Part shown: positions 27,069-34,792 of the stretch, piece by piece
Numbering within the stretch: position 1 is the stretch's first letter
Layout: every line of letters begins with the position of its first letter
NCBI GenBank assembly: GCA_964430565.1
Contig: CAYSFD010000019.1
Span: 62,001 to 126,000 of the forward strand
Direction: 5' to 3'
DNA: 64,000 nt
From: VBDM01 sp964430565
Lineage (GTDB): Bacteria > Pseudomonadota > Gammaproteobacteria > Burkholderiales > SG8-39
Notes under the pieces: model-generated
What the model was told of the DNA's origin: nothing
What the model saw: only the letters and a program-made list of their open reading frames with translations
Database searches by the model: none
Program-made: the position numbers and the translations under genes

Positions 27069-27811
27069 TCCGCTTCGATTGCGTGACGCTCTTCCCGGAG
27101 GCCTTCGCCGCGGTGAGCTCATCGGGCGTGACCCGCCGGGCGCTGGAGCAGGGGCTGTGGAGCCTCGCGCTGTGGAATCCGCGGGATTTCACGACGGACA
27201 ATTACCGCACGGTCGATGACCGGCCGTACGGGGGCGGGCCCGGAATGGTGATGCTCGCCGAGCCCTTGGAAAAGGCGATCGCCGCGGCGAAGGCGGCGGG
27301 AGAAGGCGCGGCGAAAGTGATCCACCTCTCGCCTCAGGGGTCGGTGATGGATCACGAGAAGGTGATGGTGCTGTCGAAGGAACCGCGTCTGGTGCTGCTC
27401 GCCGGCCGCTACGAAGGCGTGGACGAGCGCTTGATCCGCCGATGCGTGGACGAGGAGCTGTCGATCGGCGACTATGTGCTCTCGGGCGGCGAGCTCGCGG
27501 CGATGGTGCTGATCGATGCCGTGGTGCGGCAGCTGCCCGGCACGCTGGGAGACGGGATGTCGGTCGAGCAGGACTCGTTCGTGAACGGCCTGCTCGATTG
27601 TCCGCAGTACACGCGGCCGGAAGCGTACGCGGGCGAGGCGGTGCCGCCGGTGCTGATGTCGGGCCACCATGCGAGAATCGAGCGCTGGCGGCTGAAGCAG
27701 TCGCTGGGGCGCACGTGGCAGAGGCGGCCCGAGCTCCTGGAGCGGCGGGGGTTGAGCGAAATCGAGCGGGCGCTGCTCGAGGAATTCAAAGAGGAATTGA
27801 AAAAGGACTAA
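27065..27811 (+). CDS. trmD: tRNA (guanine-37-N1)-methyltransferase
   Basis: TrmD uses S-adenosylmethionine to methylate G37 of tRNAs and so prevents +1 frameshifting. The 248-residue SPOUT enzyme has DDRPYGGGPGMVM, the knot segment HLSPQG, LLAGRYEGVDERLI and SIGDYVLSGGELAAMVLID, all conserved. Start GTG 27065 overlaps rimM by GTGA and gives the family start IRFDCVTLFPE. Confidence 0.97.
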   Translation: MIRFDCVTLFPEAFAAVSSSGVTRRALEQGLWSLALWNPRDFTTDNYRTVDDRPYGGGPGMVMLAEPLEKAIAAAKAAGEGAAKVIHLSPQGSVMDHEKVMVLSKEPRLVLLAGRYEGVDERLIRRCVDEELSIGDYVLSGGELAAMVLIDAVVRQLPGTLGDGMSVEQDSFVNGLLDCPQYTRPEAYAGEAVPPVLMSGHHARIERWRLKQSLGRTWQRRPELLERRGLSEIERALLEEFKEELKKD

Positions 27812-27815
27812 GGCG

Positions 27816-28193
27816 ATGAACATCATTCAGCAACTCGAACACGAAGAAATGAAGCGCATCGGGAAGAAGTTTCCCGAGTTCTCGCCGGGCGACACGGTAA
27901 TCGTGAACGTGAGCGTCGTCGAAGGCGAGCGCAAGCGCGTGCAGGCTTACGAGGGCGTGGTCATCGCCAAGAAGAATCGCGGCATCAATTCCTCGTTCAC
28001 GGTGCGCAAGGTGTCCTCGGGCGAGGGGGTCGAGCGCACCTTCCAGACCCATTCGCCGCTGATCGCCTCGGTCGAGATCAAGCGCAAAGGCGACGTGCGC
28101 CGCGCCAAGCTCTATTACATGCGCGGTCTTTCGGGCAAGGGCGCGCGTATCCGCGAGAAGATCGAGGGCCAGGAGCAGGGCGCAGAGCAGTAA
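27816..28193 (+). CDS. rplS: 50S ribosomal protein L19
   Basis: L19 sits at the 30S-50S interface. The 125-residue product starts MNIIQQLEHEEMKRIGKKFP and contains the conserved FSPGDTVIVNV, RVQAYEGVVIAKKNRG and KLYYMRGLSGKGARI segments. It is the last gene of the rpsP operon, four bases after trmD, and is followed by a REP-like inverted pair that could stabilise or end the transcript. Confidence 0.97.
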   Translation: MNIIQQLEHEEMKRIGKKFPEFSPGDTVIVNVSVVEGERKRVQAYEGVVIAKKNRGINSSFTVRKVSSGEGVERTFQTHSPLIASVEIKRKGDVRRAKLYYMRGLSGKGARIREKIEGQEQGAEQ

Positions 28194-28217
28194 GAGCGCG
28201 TCGCGGGATTGATTCGT

Positions 28218-28328
28218 TTTCCCCTCCTCGTCTTGAGGAGGGGTGCTCCGAAGGGGCGGGGTGGTGCGACGCCCTGCCAAACCACCCCGGCGCTTCGCGC
28301 CACCCCTCCTTATCCAAGGAGGGGAAAA
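28218..28328. repeat. REP-like inverted pair, copies 2 and 3
   Basis: Two inverted units of the element seen after ffh: one at 28218-28266 (TTTCCCCTCCTCG...GGGGTGGTG) and one at 28282-28327 in the opposite orientation, with about 15 bases between them. Together they can form one long stem. It lies between rplS and ribBX. Confidence 0.85.
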
Positions 28329-28353
28329 TCTCATCTCGCGGCGCCGACTGGCG

Positions 28354-28359
28354 TAAAAT
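28354..28359 (+). promoter_or_regulatory. Probable -10 element upstream of ribBX
   Basis: TAAAAT ending 10 bases before the ATG at 28370, so a transcript from here would have almost no leader. No FMN riboswitch is visible in the short upstream space. Confidence 0.35.
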
Positions 28360-28369
28360 TCGCGATCCC

Positions 28370-29482
28370 ATGAGCCTCAACTCGATTCCCGAAATCATCG
28401 CCGAGCTCAAAGCGGGCCGGATGGCGGTCCTCGTCGACGACGAGGACCGCGAAAACGAAGGCGACCTGATTTTCGCCGCGGAATTCGTCACCGCGGAGAA
28501 AATCAATTTCATGGCGAAGTTCGGCCGCGGCCTCATCTGCATGCCGATCACCGAAGCGCACGCCGACCGCCTGAACCTCTTGCCGATGGTGGCGCGTAAC
28601 CGCTCGGTGCACGGAACCAATTTCACGGTATCGATCGAAGCCGCGTCGGGCGTCACCACGGGTATCTCCGCGGCGGATCGCGCGCACACCATCAAGACGG
28701 CGTCTTCGGCCAAGGCTACGCCCGGGGACATCGTCCAGCCGGGTCATGTGTTCCCGCTCATCGCGCAGGCGGGCGGGGTGCTGGTGCGTGCGGGCCATAC
28801 CGAGGCCTGCTGCGATCTCGCGCAGCTCGCGGGCCTTCATCCGGCGGCGGTGCTGTGCGAAATCATGAAGGATGACGGCAGCATGGCGCGGCTGCCCGAC
28901 CTCATCGAATTCTCGAAACAGCACGCACTCAAGATCGGCTCGATCGCAGACCTCATCCATTTCCGCAGCCGGAACGAATCGCTTATCAAGCGCGTCACCG
29001 AGCGCACGATCCAGACGCGCTTCGGGCCATTCAGGCTTATCGCTTACCTGGAGAAGCTGTCCGGGGAGACTCACCTCGCGTTCGCGCGCGGCGAGATTGC
29101 GCCGGAGAAAGAGACGCTGGTGCGCGTGCACGCGCCGCTCTCGCTGCTCGATCTGCTGGATGCCGGTCCGGGAACGCACTCGTGGCCGGTGCACGACGCG
29201 CTCGAGCGGATTGCCGCCGAAGGCAAGGGCGTCATGGTGCTGCTCAACTGCTCGGAGAGCGCCGCCCAGCTGATCGAGCGCGTGGCATCGCCCGAGCGGC
29301 CGGAGACGCCCTCCAGGATGGATTTCCTCACCTACGGAATCGGCGCGCAGATCCTGCGCGACCTCAAGGTCGGCAAGATGCGGCTCATGGCCTCGCCCCG
29401 CAAAATGCCCAGCATGACCGGATGGGAGCTCGAGGTTACCGGTTACGTCGAGAAGACGGCAAGAACGCGGGACGCCGGGTGA
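28370..29482 (+). CDS. ribB: 3,4-dihydroxy-2-butanone-4-phosphate synthase with degenerate GTP cyclohydrolase II domain
   Basis: The N-terminal 200 residues are an intact RibB that makes the four-carbon precursor of riboflavin from ribulose 5-phosphate: VDDEDRENEGDLIFAAE, GVTTGISAADRAHTI, and HTEACCDLAQLAGL are present. The C-terminal 170 residues have the RibA fold (FGPFRLIAYLEKLSGETHLAF) but lack the three zinc-binding cysteines and the GD/CDCG motif; that region reads HAPLSLLDLLDAGPGTHSWPV. This is the RibBX architecture known in proteobacteria, in which a separate RibA is needed. The gene heads ribBX-ribH-nusB, with GTGA overlap to ribH. Confidence 0.93.
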   Translation: MSLNSIPEIIAELKAGRMAVLVDDEDRENEGDLIFAAEFVTAEKINFMAKFGRGLICMPITEAHADRLNLLPMVARNRSVHGTNFTVSIEAASGVTTGISAADRAHTIKTASSAKATPGDIVQPGHVFPLIAQAGGVLVRAGHTEACCDLAQLAGLHPAAVLCEIMKDDGSMARLPDLIEFSKQHALKIGSIADLIHFRSRNESLIKRVTERTIQTRFGPFRLIAYLEKLSGETHLAFARGEIAPEKETLVRVHAPLSLLDLLDAGPGTHSWPVHDALERIAAEGKGVMVLLNCSESAAQLIERVASPERPETPSRMDFLTYGIGAQILRDLKVGKMRLMASPRKMPSMTGWELEVTGYVEKTARTRDAG

Positions 29483-29937
29483 CGGAGATCAAGCCCGATT
29501 TGAGCGGGGAGGCACTGCGGGTCGGGATCGTGCGCTCCCGCTTCAACGAGAGAATCGGCGTCGCGATGCTCGAGGCCTGCCGCAAGCGGCTCGCCGAGCT
29601 GCACGTTACCGCGCTGACGGTCGTTTCCGTGCCCGGTGCGCTCGAAGCGCCGCTCGCGCTACAGAAGCTCGCCAACACGGAGAAGTACGACGCGCTGATC
29701 GTGCTCGGCGCCGTCATACGCGGCGAAACCCATCATTTCGACGTCGTCGCCAACGAGTCCGCCTCGGGCCTCATGCAGGTGCAGCTCGACACCGGCATCC
29801 CCGTCGCCAACGGCGTTCTCACCACCGATACCGAGGAGCAGGCGCAGGCGCGAGCCGCGCAAAAGGGCAAGGACTGCGCCGAGGTCGCGGTAGAGATGGC
29901 GAACCTCGGCAAAAACATCGTCAAGAGCCACAAATGA
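29479..29937 (+). CDS. ribH: 6,7-dimethyl-8-ribityllumazine synthase
   Basis: RibH condenses the RibB product with the pyrimidine intermediate to lumazine, the penultimate riboflavin step. The 152-residue product has RVGIVRSRFNERI, PGALEAPLAL and the catalytic GAVIRGETHHFDVVANE with the conserved His pair. GTG 29479 overlaps the ribBX stop. It overlaps nusB by four bases. Confidence 0.96.
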   Translation: MTEIKPDLSGEALRVGIVRSRFNERIGVAMLEACRKRLAELHVTALTVVSVPGALEAPLALQKLANTEKYDALIVLGAVIRGETHHFDVVANESASGLMQVQLDTGIPVANGVLTTDTEEQAQARAAQKGKDCAEVAVEMANLGKNIVKSHK

Positions 29938-30356
29938 AATCGGCGCGGCGCCGTTCGCGCGAGCTCGCGCTGCAGGGCTTGTACGCATGGCAGCTCGCAG
30001 GCGACAGCGCGGCTAATCTCCAGGCCCAACTCGCCGAGTCCAATGGGTTTGGCAAGGCCGACTCCAAATACCTCACGCGGCTCCTCGAGGGAACGATAGC
30101 GCACGCCGAGGCGCTCGAGCAGCTGATCGCCCCAACGCTCGACCGCAAACCCGGGGAACTCTCGCCCGTGGAGCGCGGGATTTTGCTGCTGGCCGCGTTC
30201 GAGCTGAGAGACGCACCCGACATCCCCTGGAGGGTCGTGATCAACGAGGCGGTCGAGCTCGCCAAGGAGTTCGGCGGCACCGACGGTCACAAGTACGTCA
30301 ACGGCGTGCTCGACAAGCTCGCCTCGCAATTGCGCCCGGCGGAAAGGAAGGCGTAG
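29934..30356 (+). CDS. nusB: Transcription antitermination factor NusB
   Basis: NusB pairs with S10 (NusE) in rRNA antitermination. The 140-residue helical protein has the family start RRRSRELALQGLYAW, SPVERGILLLAAFELR and the C-terminal VVINEAVELAKEFGG...KYVNGVLDKLA. ATGA overlap with ribH. Its TAG stop is the first three bases of a repeat (30354-30409), so the exact C-terminus may have been set by insertion of that repeat. Confidence 0.95.
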   Translation: MKSARRRSRELALQGLYAWQLAGDSAANLQAQLAESNGFGKADSKYLTRLLEGTIAHAEALEQLIAPTLDRKPGELSPVERGILLLAAFELRDAPDIPWRVVINEAVELAKEFGGTDGHKYVNGVLDKLASQLRPAERKA

Positions 30357-30409
30357 CGTGCGCCGTGCGCACGCTAGTCGTCGGCGGGTCGTGCGCGCAG
30401 CGCACGCTA
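30354..30409. repeat. TAGCGTGCGC-type palindromic repeat, copy 1
   Basis: Starts with TAGCGTGCGC, a three-base loop and GCGCACGCTA (30354-30376), then a second imperfect palindrome ending in GCGCACGCTA at 30409. The first TAG is the nusB stop codon. A second copy is at 34687-34745. Confidence 0.85.
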
Positions 30410-30429
30410 CTATTTCAATGACTGTATAA

Positions 30430-31389
30430 ATGGCCTCCGAATTCGAGATCATCCGCAAGTACTTCACCCGCCCTACGCCGACGGCGGTGCTCGGCGTCGG
30501 CGACGATTGCGCCTTGCTCGCGCCGCAGCCCGGCATGGCGCTGGCGATCTCGACCGACATGCTGCTCGCCGGACGCCATTTTTTTCCGGACGCCGACCCC
30601 GGCAAGCTCGGGCACAAGGCGCTCGCCGTCAATCTCTCGGACCTCGCCGCGATGGGCGCCGACCCGCGCTGGGCCACGCTTGCGATCGCGCTCCCGGAGG
30701 CGGACGAGGCGTGGATCGCGGCGTTCGCGGAAGGTTTTTTCAAGCTCGCCGGCCGCTGGAAAATGGAGCTGATCGGCGGCGACACGACCAAAGGGCCGCT
30801 TGTGATCTGCGTCACCGTGATCGGTGAAGTGCCGCTCGAGTTCGCACTCAGGCGCGACGCGGCCCTCGCCGGAGACGAAATCTGGATTTCGGGCGCGACC
30901 GGGGAGGCGGCGCTCGCGCTTGCCCACTTGAAAGGCCGCGTCAAGCTCGAAGGCGCGGCGCGCGAAGCGTGCCTCGCGCGCCTGCATGCGCCCGAGCCGC
31001 AAGTCGACCTGGGGGGGCGGTTGCGCGGACTTGCGCGCAGCGCCATCGACGTCTCCGACGGCTTGCTCGGCGACCTCGGCCACGTTCTGGAAGCCTCCGG
31101 CGTCGGCGCCGAACTCAGTTGGGAGAGCCTGCCGCGCGCAAAGGCGATCGCCGACTGCGCGGACAAGGCGCTCGCAGCGGAATGTCTGCTCGCCGGTGGC
31201 GACGATTACGAGCTCGTTTTTACCGCGCCGCCTGCCAAGCGCGGCGAGATCGAAGCGGTGGGAAAAGACCTGGGAGTTTCCCTGACGCGCATCGGCGTCG
31301 CGGTCCGGGGCGAGTCGGTGGCAGCGCTGCGCGACGCCCAGGGCAAGCTCATTTCCATTCCACGCAAGGGTTTCGATCATTTCGCATGA
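30430..31389 (+). CDS. thiL: Thiamine-monophosphate kinase
   Basis: ThiL phosphorylates thiamine monophosphate to the active diphosphate cofactor. The 319-residue protein has LGVGDDCALL, STDMLLAGRHFF, AVNLSDLAAMGADPRW and AIDVSDGLLGDL, the aminoimidazole ribonucleotide-synthetase-like superfamily motifs that bind Mg-ATP. It overlaps pgpA by four bases. No TPP riboswitch is visible upstream; the space is taken by the repeat after nusB. Confidence 0.96.
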   Translation: MASEFEIIRKYFTRPTPTAVLGVGDDCALLAPQPGMALAISTDMLLAGRHFFPDADPGKLGHKALAVNLSDLAAMGADPRWATLAIALPEADEAWIAAFAEGFFKLAGRWKMELIGGDTTKGPLVICVTVIGEVPLEFALRRDAALAGDEIWISGATGEAALALAHLKGRVKLEGAAREACLARLHAPEPQVDLGGRLRGLARSAIDVSDGLLGDLGHVLEASGVGAELSWESLPRAKAIADCADKALAAECLLAGGDDYELVFTAPPAKRGEIEAVGKDLGVSLTRIGVAVRGESVAALRDAQGKLISIPRKGFDHFA

Positions 31390-31871
31390 TCTGGCGGCCC
31401 ACACTGAGCTTCACCTTTTCCCACCCGGCCCATTGCATCGCCTTGGGGTTCGGCACGGGGCTCGCGCCTTTTGCCCCAGGCACCGCGGGGACGCTGCTCG
31501 CGTTTCCGCTCTATTTCCTGCTCAACCCGTGGCTTTCGCCGCTGTCTCTCTTCGGGGTGATCGTGGTTTTCTTCGGCATCGGCGTCTGGGCCTGCGAGCG
31601 CACCGGGCGGGACCTGGGTATTCCCGATCACGGTGGAATGAACTGGGACGAAGTGGTCGCGATGTTGCTCGTGCTGATGCTCACGCCCGAGCACTGGGCG
31701 TGGTGGGGGCTCGCGTTCGTTGCGTTTCGTTTTTTCGACGTGGTCAAGCCGCCGCCGATCCGCTATGTCGATCGCAGGGTGAAAGGGGGCCTGGGCGTGA
31801 TGTTCGACGACATCGTCGCGGCGTTCTACACGCTGCTCGTCCTCGCGGCCGTGAAACGGGTCATTGGCTGA
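31386..31871 (+). CDS. pgpA: Phosphatidylglycerophosphatase A
   Basis: PgpA is an inner-membrane phosphatase that converts phosphatidylglycerol phosphate to phosphatidylglycerol. The 161-residue protein has FGTGLAPFAPGTAGTLLAFPL, the conserved DHGGMNWDEVVAM acidic motif and FDVVKPPPIRYVDRRVKGGLGVMFDD. It has about four hydrophobic helices. It overlaps thiL (ATGA) and abuts pncC with a one-base overlap. Confidence 0.95.
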   Translation: MIWRPTLSFTFSHPAHCIALGFGTGLAPFAPGTAGTLLAFPLYFLLNPWLSPLSLFGVIVVFFGIGVWACERTGRDLGIPDHGGMNWDEVVAMLLVLMLTPEHWAWWGLAFVAFRFFDVVKPPPIRYVDRRVKGGLGVMFDDIVAAFYTLLVLAAVKRVIG

Positions 31872-32368
31872 TGGCGCGCGACAGGCTCAAAGCCCTGGCG
31901 AAGCGGATCGGCGCCCGGTTGAAAAAGCGCAAGCTCAAGCTCGCGACCGCCGAGTCCTGCACCGGCGGCTGGATCGCCCAGGCGGTGACCTCGGTGTCGG
32001 GAAGCTCGGCCTGGTTCGACCGCGGCTTCGTCACCTATTCGAACGCGGCCAAGCGCGAGTTGCTCGGCGTTCGCGCGAGAACGCTTTCACGATTCGGCGC
32101 GGTGAGCCGGGAAACCGCGAGGGAAATGGCCGCAGGCGCGCTCGCGCGCAGCCGCGCGCAGGTTTCGATTGCGGTGACCGGCGTCGCGGGCCCCACCGGC
32201 GGCACCCCAAAGAAACCCGTCGGCACGGTGTGCATCGCGTGGTCGCGAAAAAAGGGCGCCATGGAAAGCGTCACCCAACGTTTCCTGGGCAGCCGGGAAA
32301 GAGTGCGCCGGCAGTCTGTGATCGTCGCGCTGCAAGGATTGCTCGAAAGACTGGAGGAAACAGAATGA
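31871..32368 (+). CDS. pncC: Nicotinamide-nucleotide amidohydrolase (CinA C-terminal type)
   Basis: PncC deamidates nicotinamide mononucleotide to nicotinate mononucleotide in NAD salvage. The 165-residue protein is the stand-alone CinA C-terminal domain, with ATAESCTGGWIAQAVTSVSG (Ser and Thr of the active site), VTYSNAAKRELLGV and AVTGVAGPTGG. It overlaps pgpA by one base and the following methyltransferase gene by four. Confidence 0.94.
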   Translation: MARDRLKALAKRIGARLKKRKLKLATAESCTGGWIAQAVTSVSGSSAWFDRGFVTYSNAAKRELLGVRARTLSRFGAVSRETAREMAAGALARSRAQVSIAVTGVAGPTGGTPKKPVGTVCIAWSRKKGAMESVTQRFLGSRERVRRQSVIVALQGLLERLEETE

Positions 32369-33234
32369 ATTCGTTTTTTCGCTGCATTGCGCTTGTCCTG
32401 GTGCTGGGCGCCGCGGCGCCGGCCGTCGCGCAAAAGGCCGAGCCGGCCGACAACATCGCCGGCCCCTACGTTCCGACTCCCTGGGTGATCGTCGATGAAA
32501 TGCTGAAACTCGCCGATATCCGCGGCGACGACGTCGTCTACGACTTGGGCTCGGGCGACGGGCGATTGGTGATCACCGCCGCAAAGCGCTTCGGCGCGCG
32601 CGGGGTCGGCGTCGAGTTGGACACGGAGCTGGTCGAAATGGCGCGCATCGGGGCGAAGCACGAAGGCGTCGCGGATCGCGTCAAATTCGTGCAGGGCGAT
32701 CTGTTCGAGGCCGACATCAGGGACGCGAGCGTGGTGATGCTGTATCTGCTGCCGCGCTTTGTCACGCGGCTGGTGCCGAGGCTGCGCGAAGAGCTGCGGC
32801 CCGGTGCGCGCATCGTTTCGCACGATTATCCGCTTTCGCCGTGGCCGCCGGACAAGGAGCTTTCGATGGACGTCCCGGAAAAGGAGATGATCAGCGGCAC
32901 GACTTGGACGAGACTTTATTACTACGTCGTCCCGGCGCGTGTGCAGGGCGCTTGGGAACTCACGCTGCCCAAGATCCTTGCGGGCGCTCCGCTCAGGCTC
33001 CAAGTCACCCAGGAACCTCATACCGTCGGCGGATTTGTTCGAGACGGCAATGCCGAGCTCTACTTGAGAGACTTGACGGTGCGAGGCGAGCGGATCCAAT
33101 TCGGTTTGCTCTACAGACGCCGGCTGATAGCGTTCGAGGGCATCGTTAACGGGAAAGCCATGGCGGGAGAGGCGCGGTCTGGCAGCGTGCGCGAGCCATG
33201 GACGGCCAGCTACCGCGGGCCGCTCCTGCGCTGA
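32365..33234 (+). CDS. Exported SAM-dependent methyltransferase-like protein
   Basis: The 289-residue protein begins with a typical signal peptide (hydrophobic IALVLVLGAAAPAVAQ, cleavage probably after AVAQ). It is followed by a class I methyltransferase core: motif I VVYDLGSGDGRLVI, then VGVELDTELVEMA and KFVQGDLFEADI. Residues 165-289 form an extra C-terminal beta-rich part (WELTLPKILAGAPLRLQV...) absent from minimal methyltransferases. A secreted SAM enzyme is odd because SAM is cytoplasmic, so the signal-like segment may instead be a membrane anchor. Substrate unknown. ATGA overlap with pncC. Confidence 0.8.
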   Translation: MNSFFRCIALVLVLGAAAPAVAQKAEPADNIAGPYVPTPWVIVDEMLKLADIRGDDVVYDLGSGDGRLVITAAKRFGARGVGVELDTELVEMARIGAKHEGVADRVKFVQGDLFEADIRDASVVMLYLLPRFVTRLVPRLREELRPGARIVSHDYPLSPWPPDKELSMDVPEKEMISGTTWTRLYYYVVPARVQGAWELTLPKILAGAPLRLQVTQEPHTVGGFVRDGNAELYLRDLTVRGERIQFGLLYRRRLIAFEGIVNGKAMAGEARSGSVREPWTASYRGPLLR

Positions 33235-33250
33235 AACGCGCACACCGGCC

Positions 33251-33279
33251 TTGGGTCCAAGGGGTTTCGCCCCTATATT
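33251..33279 (+). promoter_or_regulatory. Sigma70-type promoter at the ammeB-ammeA start
   Basis: TTGGGT at 33251-33256, 17-base spacer, TATATT at 33274-33279. Transcription would begin close to the GTG at 33286, suggesting a leaderless message. A GGGG-TTTCG-CCCC stem lies inside the spacer. Confidence 0.5.
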
Positions 33280-33285
33280 GGGTAG

Positions 33286-34689
33286 GTGAGCTTTTTCCAG
33301 AATCCATTGGTGCGGCCGCCCGCCGTGGCGAGGCTTTTCTATCCGAGCGATGAGCGCTCGCTCGCAGAAGAAGTTGCCGCTCACCTCGACCAGACCGAGG
33401 AAGCGCCTCTCGCGCCGGGATTTCCCAAGGCGGTGATCGTTCCGCACGCCGGCTACGTCTATTCAGGCCCGGTGGCAGCAAGCGCTTACGACCTGCTGCG
33501 CCCGGCGCGCGGCATCGTCACGCGCGTCGTCGTCCTCGGTCCCTGCCACCGGGTCGCGGTGAGGGGCCTCGCGCTGCCGCAGGCGAGTGCTTTTGACACG
33601 CCGCTCGGCCGCATCCCGCTCGACTGCGAGGCGATCGCCTCGATCCGCGGTCTGCCGCAGGTCGTGGAATCGGCCGCGACGCACGCCGAGGAGCATTCGC
33701 TCGAAGTGCAGCTGCCGTTCCTGCAGCAAGTGCTGGGCGAATTCTCGCTAGTGCCCCTGGTGGTGGGCTCGGTGGCGCCCGAGAAGGTTGCCGAAGTGCT
33801 GGAGCGCCTCTGGGGCGGCCCCGAAACCCTGATCGTGATCAGCTCGGACCTTTCGCACTACCATCCCTACGAAGCTGCGCGCCGAATCGACGGCGCGACG
33901 GTGCAGGCGATTCTCAGCCTCGATGCCGGAATCTCTCACGAGCAGGCTTGCGGCGCGACGCCAGTGGCCGGTGCGCTGATCGCGGCCAAGCGGCTCGGAC
34001 TGAGGCCGCAACTCCTGGACTGCCGCAACTCGGGGGATACCGCCGGCAGCAAGGACCAGGTGGTGGGCTATGCGTCTTTCGCGTTCTCTTCGGGTGCCTC
34101 GCGCTACGAAGCGGAGCACGGGAGAAGGCTGCTGCGGATTGCGCGCGCCTCGCTGTCCGCAGCACTTGGCGCGGGGGCGAATTCGCCCGGCCGGCAAGCT
34201 GCCGACGAGCCCTGGCTGAAGGAATGGCGCGCAAGCTTCGTCACGCTCATGCAGGGCGAAGAGTTGCGCGGCTGCGTCGGCACGCTCGAAGCGCAGAGGC
34301 CGCTCGCCCAAGACGTCTCCGCCAACGCCTGCGCCGCGGCGTTCCAGGACACGCGCTTCAAACCGCTCACGCAAGAGGAGTTCGCGCGCATCGACATCGA
34401 AGTGTCGCTGCTCTCGACGCCCAAGCGGCTGCGGTTCGAAGACCATGCCGACCTTGTCGCCCGGCTCCGTCCCGGTGTGGACGGCCTCATCCTCGAATAC
34501 GGCGACGAAAACGCGGACCGGCGCGCGACTTATTTGCCGCAGGTCTGGGAGAGCTTGCCCGATCCGGATCGATTCATCGCGAGTCTCAAGAAGAAGGCCG
34601 GAATTGCGCAGGAGACGGACGTCCGGCGCTGCCGCGTGAAGCGCTACACCGCGCTCAAATGGCGCGAGACGGATTTCTCACATGTGTAG
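33286..34689 (+). CDS. AmmeMemoRadiSam proteins B and A, fused
   Basis: A 467-residue fusion. Residues 1-265 are a Memo-family protein (AmmeMemoRadiSam protein B, a LigB-like fold) with VIVPHAGYVYSGPVAASAY, SSDLSHYHPY and CGATPVAGALIA. Residues 275-455 are an AMMECR1 domain (protein A) with ELRGCVGTLEA and RRATYLPQVWESLPDP. A radical SAM partner follows. Function of the system is not settled. Start GTG 33286 sits at a promoter; GTG 33310 is an alternative. The stop TAG belongs to a repeat, and an older-looking C-terminal tail is displaced 106 bases downstream. Confidence 0.92.
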   Translation: MSFFQNPLVRPPAVARLFYPSDERSLAEEVAAHLDQTEEAPLAPGFPKAVIVPHAGYVYSGPVAASAYDLLRPARGIVTRVVVLGPCHRVAVRGLALPQASAFDTPLGRIPLDCEAIASIRGLPQVVESAATHAEEHSLEVQLPFLQQVLGEFSLVPLVVGSVAPEKVAEVLERLWGGPETLIVISSDLSHYHPYEAARRIDGATVQAILSLDAGISHEQACGATPVAGALIAAKRLGLRPQLLDCRNSGDTAGSKDQVVGYASFAFSSGASRYEAEHGRRLLRIARASLSAALGAGANSPGRQAADEPWLKEWRASFVTLMQGEELRGCVGTLEAQRPLAQDVSANACAAAFQDTRFKPLTQEEFARIDIEVSLLSTPKRLRFEDHADLVARLRPGVDGLILEYGDENADRRATYLPQVWESLPDPDRFIASLKKKAGIAQETDVRRCRVKRYTALKWRETDFSHV

Positions 34690-34745
34690 CGTGCGCCGCG
34701 CGCACGAGTGGATGCAAGCGATCGTCGTGCGCATGGCGCACGCTA
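34687..34745. repeat. TAGCGTGCGC-type palindromic repeat, copy 2
   Basis: Begins TAGCGTGCGC and ends GCGCACGCTA, like the copy after nusB. Its first TAG is the stop of the fused ammeB-ammeA gene. It lies between the two copies of that gene's 3' end. Confidence 0.85.
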
Positions 34746-34750
34746 CGAAC

Positions 34751-34792
34751 CACACCACGCTCAAATGGCGCGAAGCGGAGTTGCGGCGATGA
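34751..34792 (+). pseudogene. Displaced 3' end of the ammeB-ammeA gene
   Basis: Read in frame from 34751 this gives H-T-T-L-K-W-R-E-A-E-L-R-R-stop, against Y-T-A-L-K-W-R-E-T-D-F at 34645-34677; 27 of 33 bases match. The displaced stop TGA overlaps the amrS start in an ATGA, as would be expected of the original gene pair. Confidence 0.75.
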
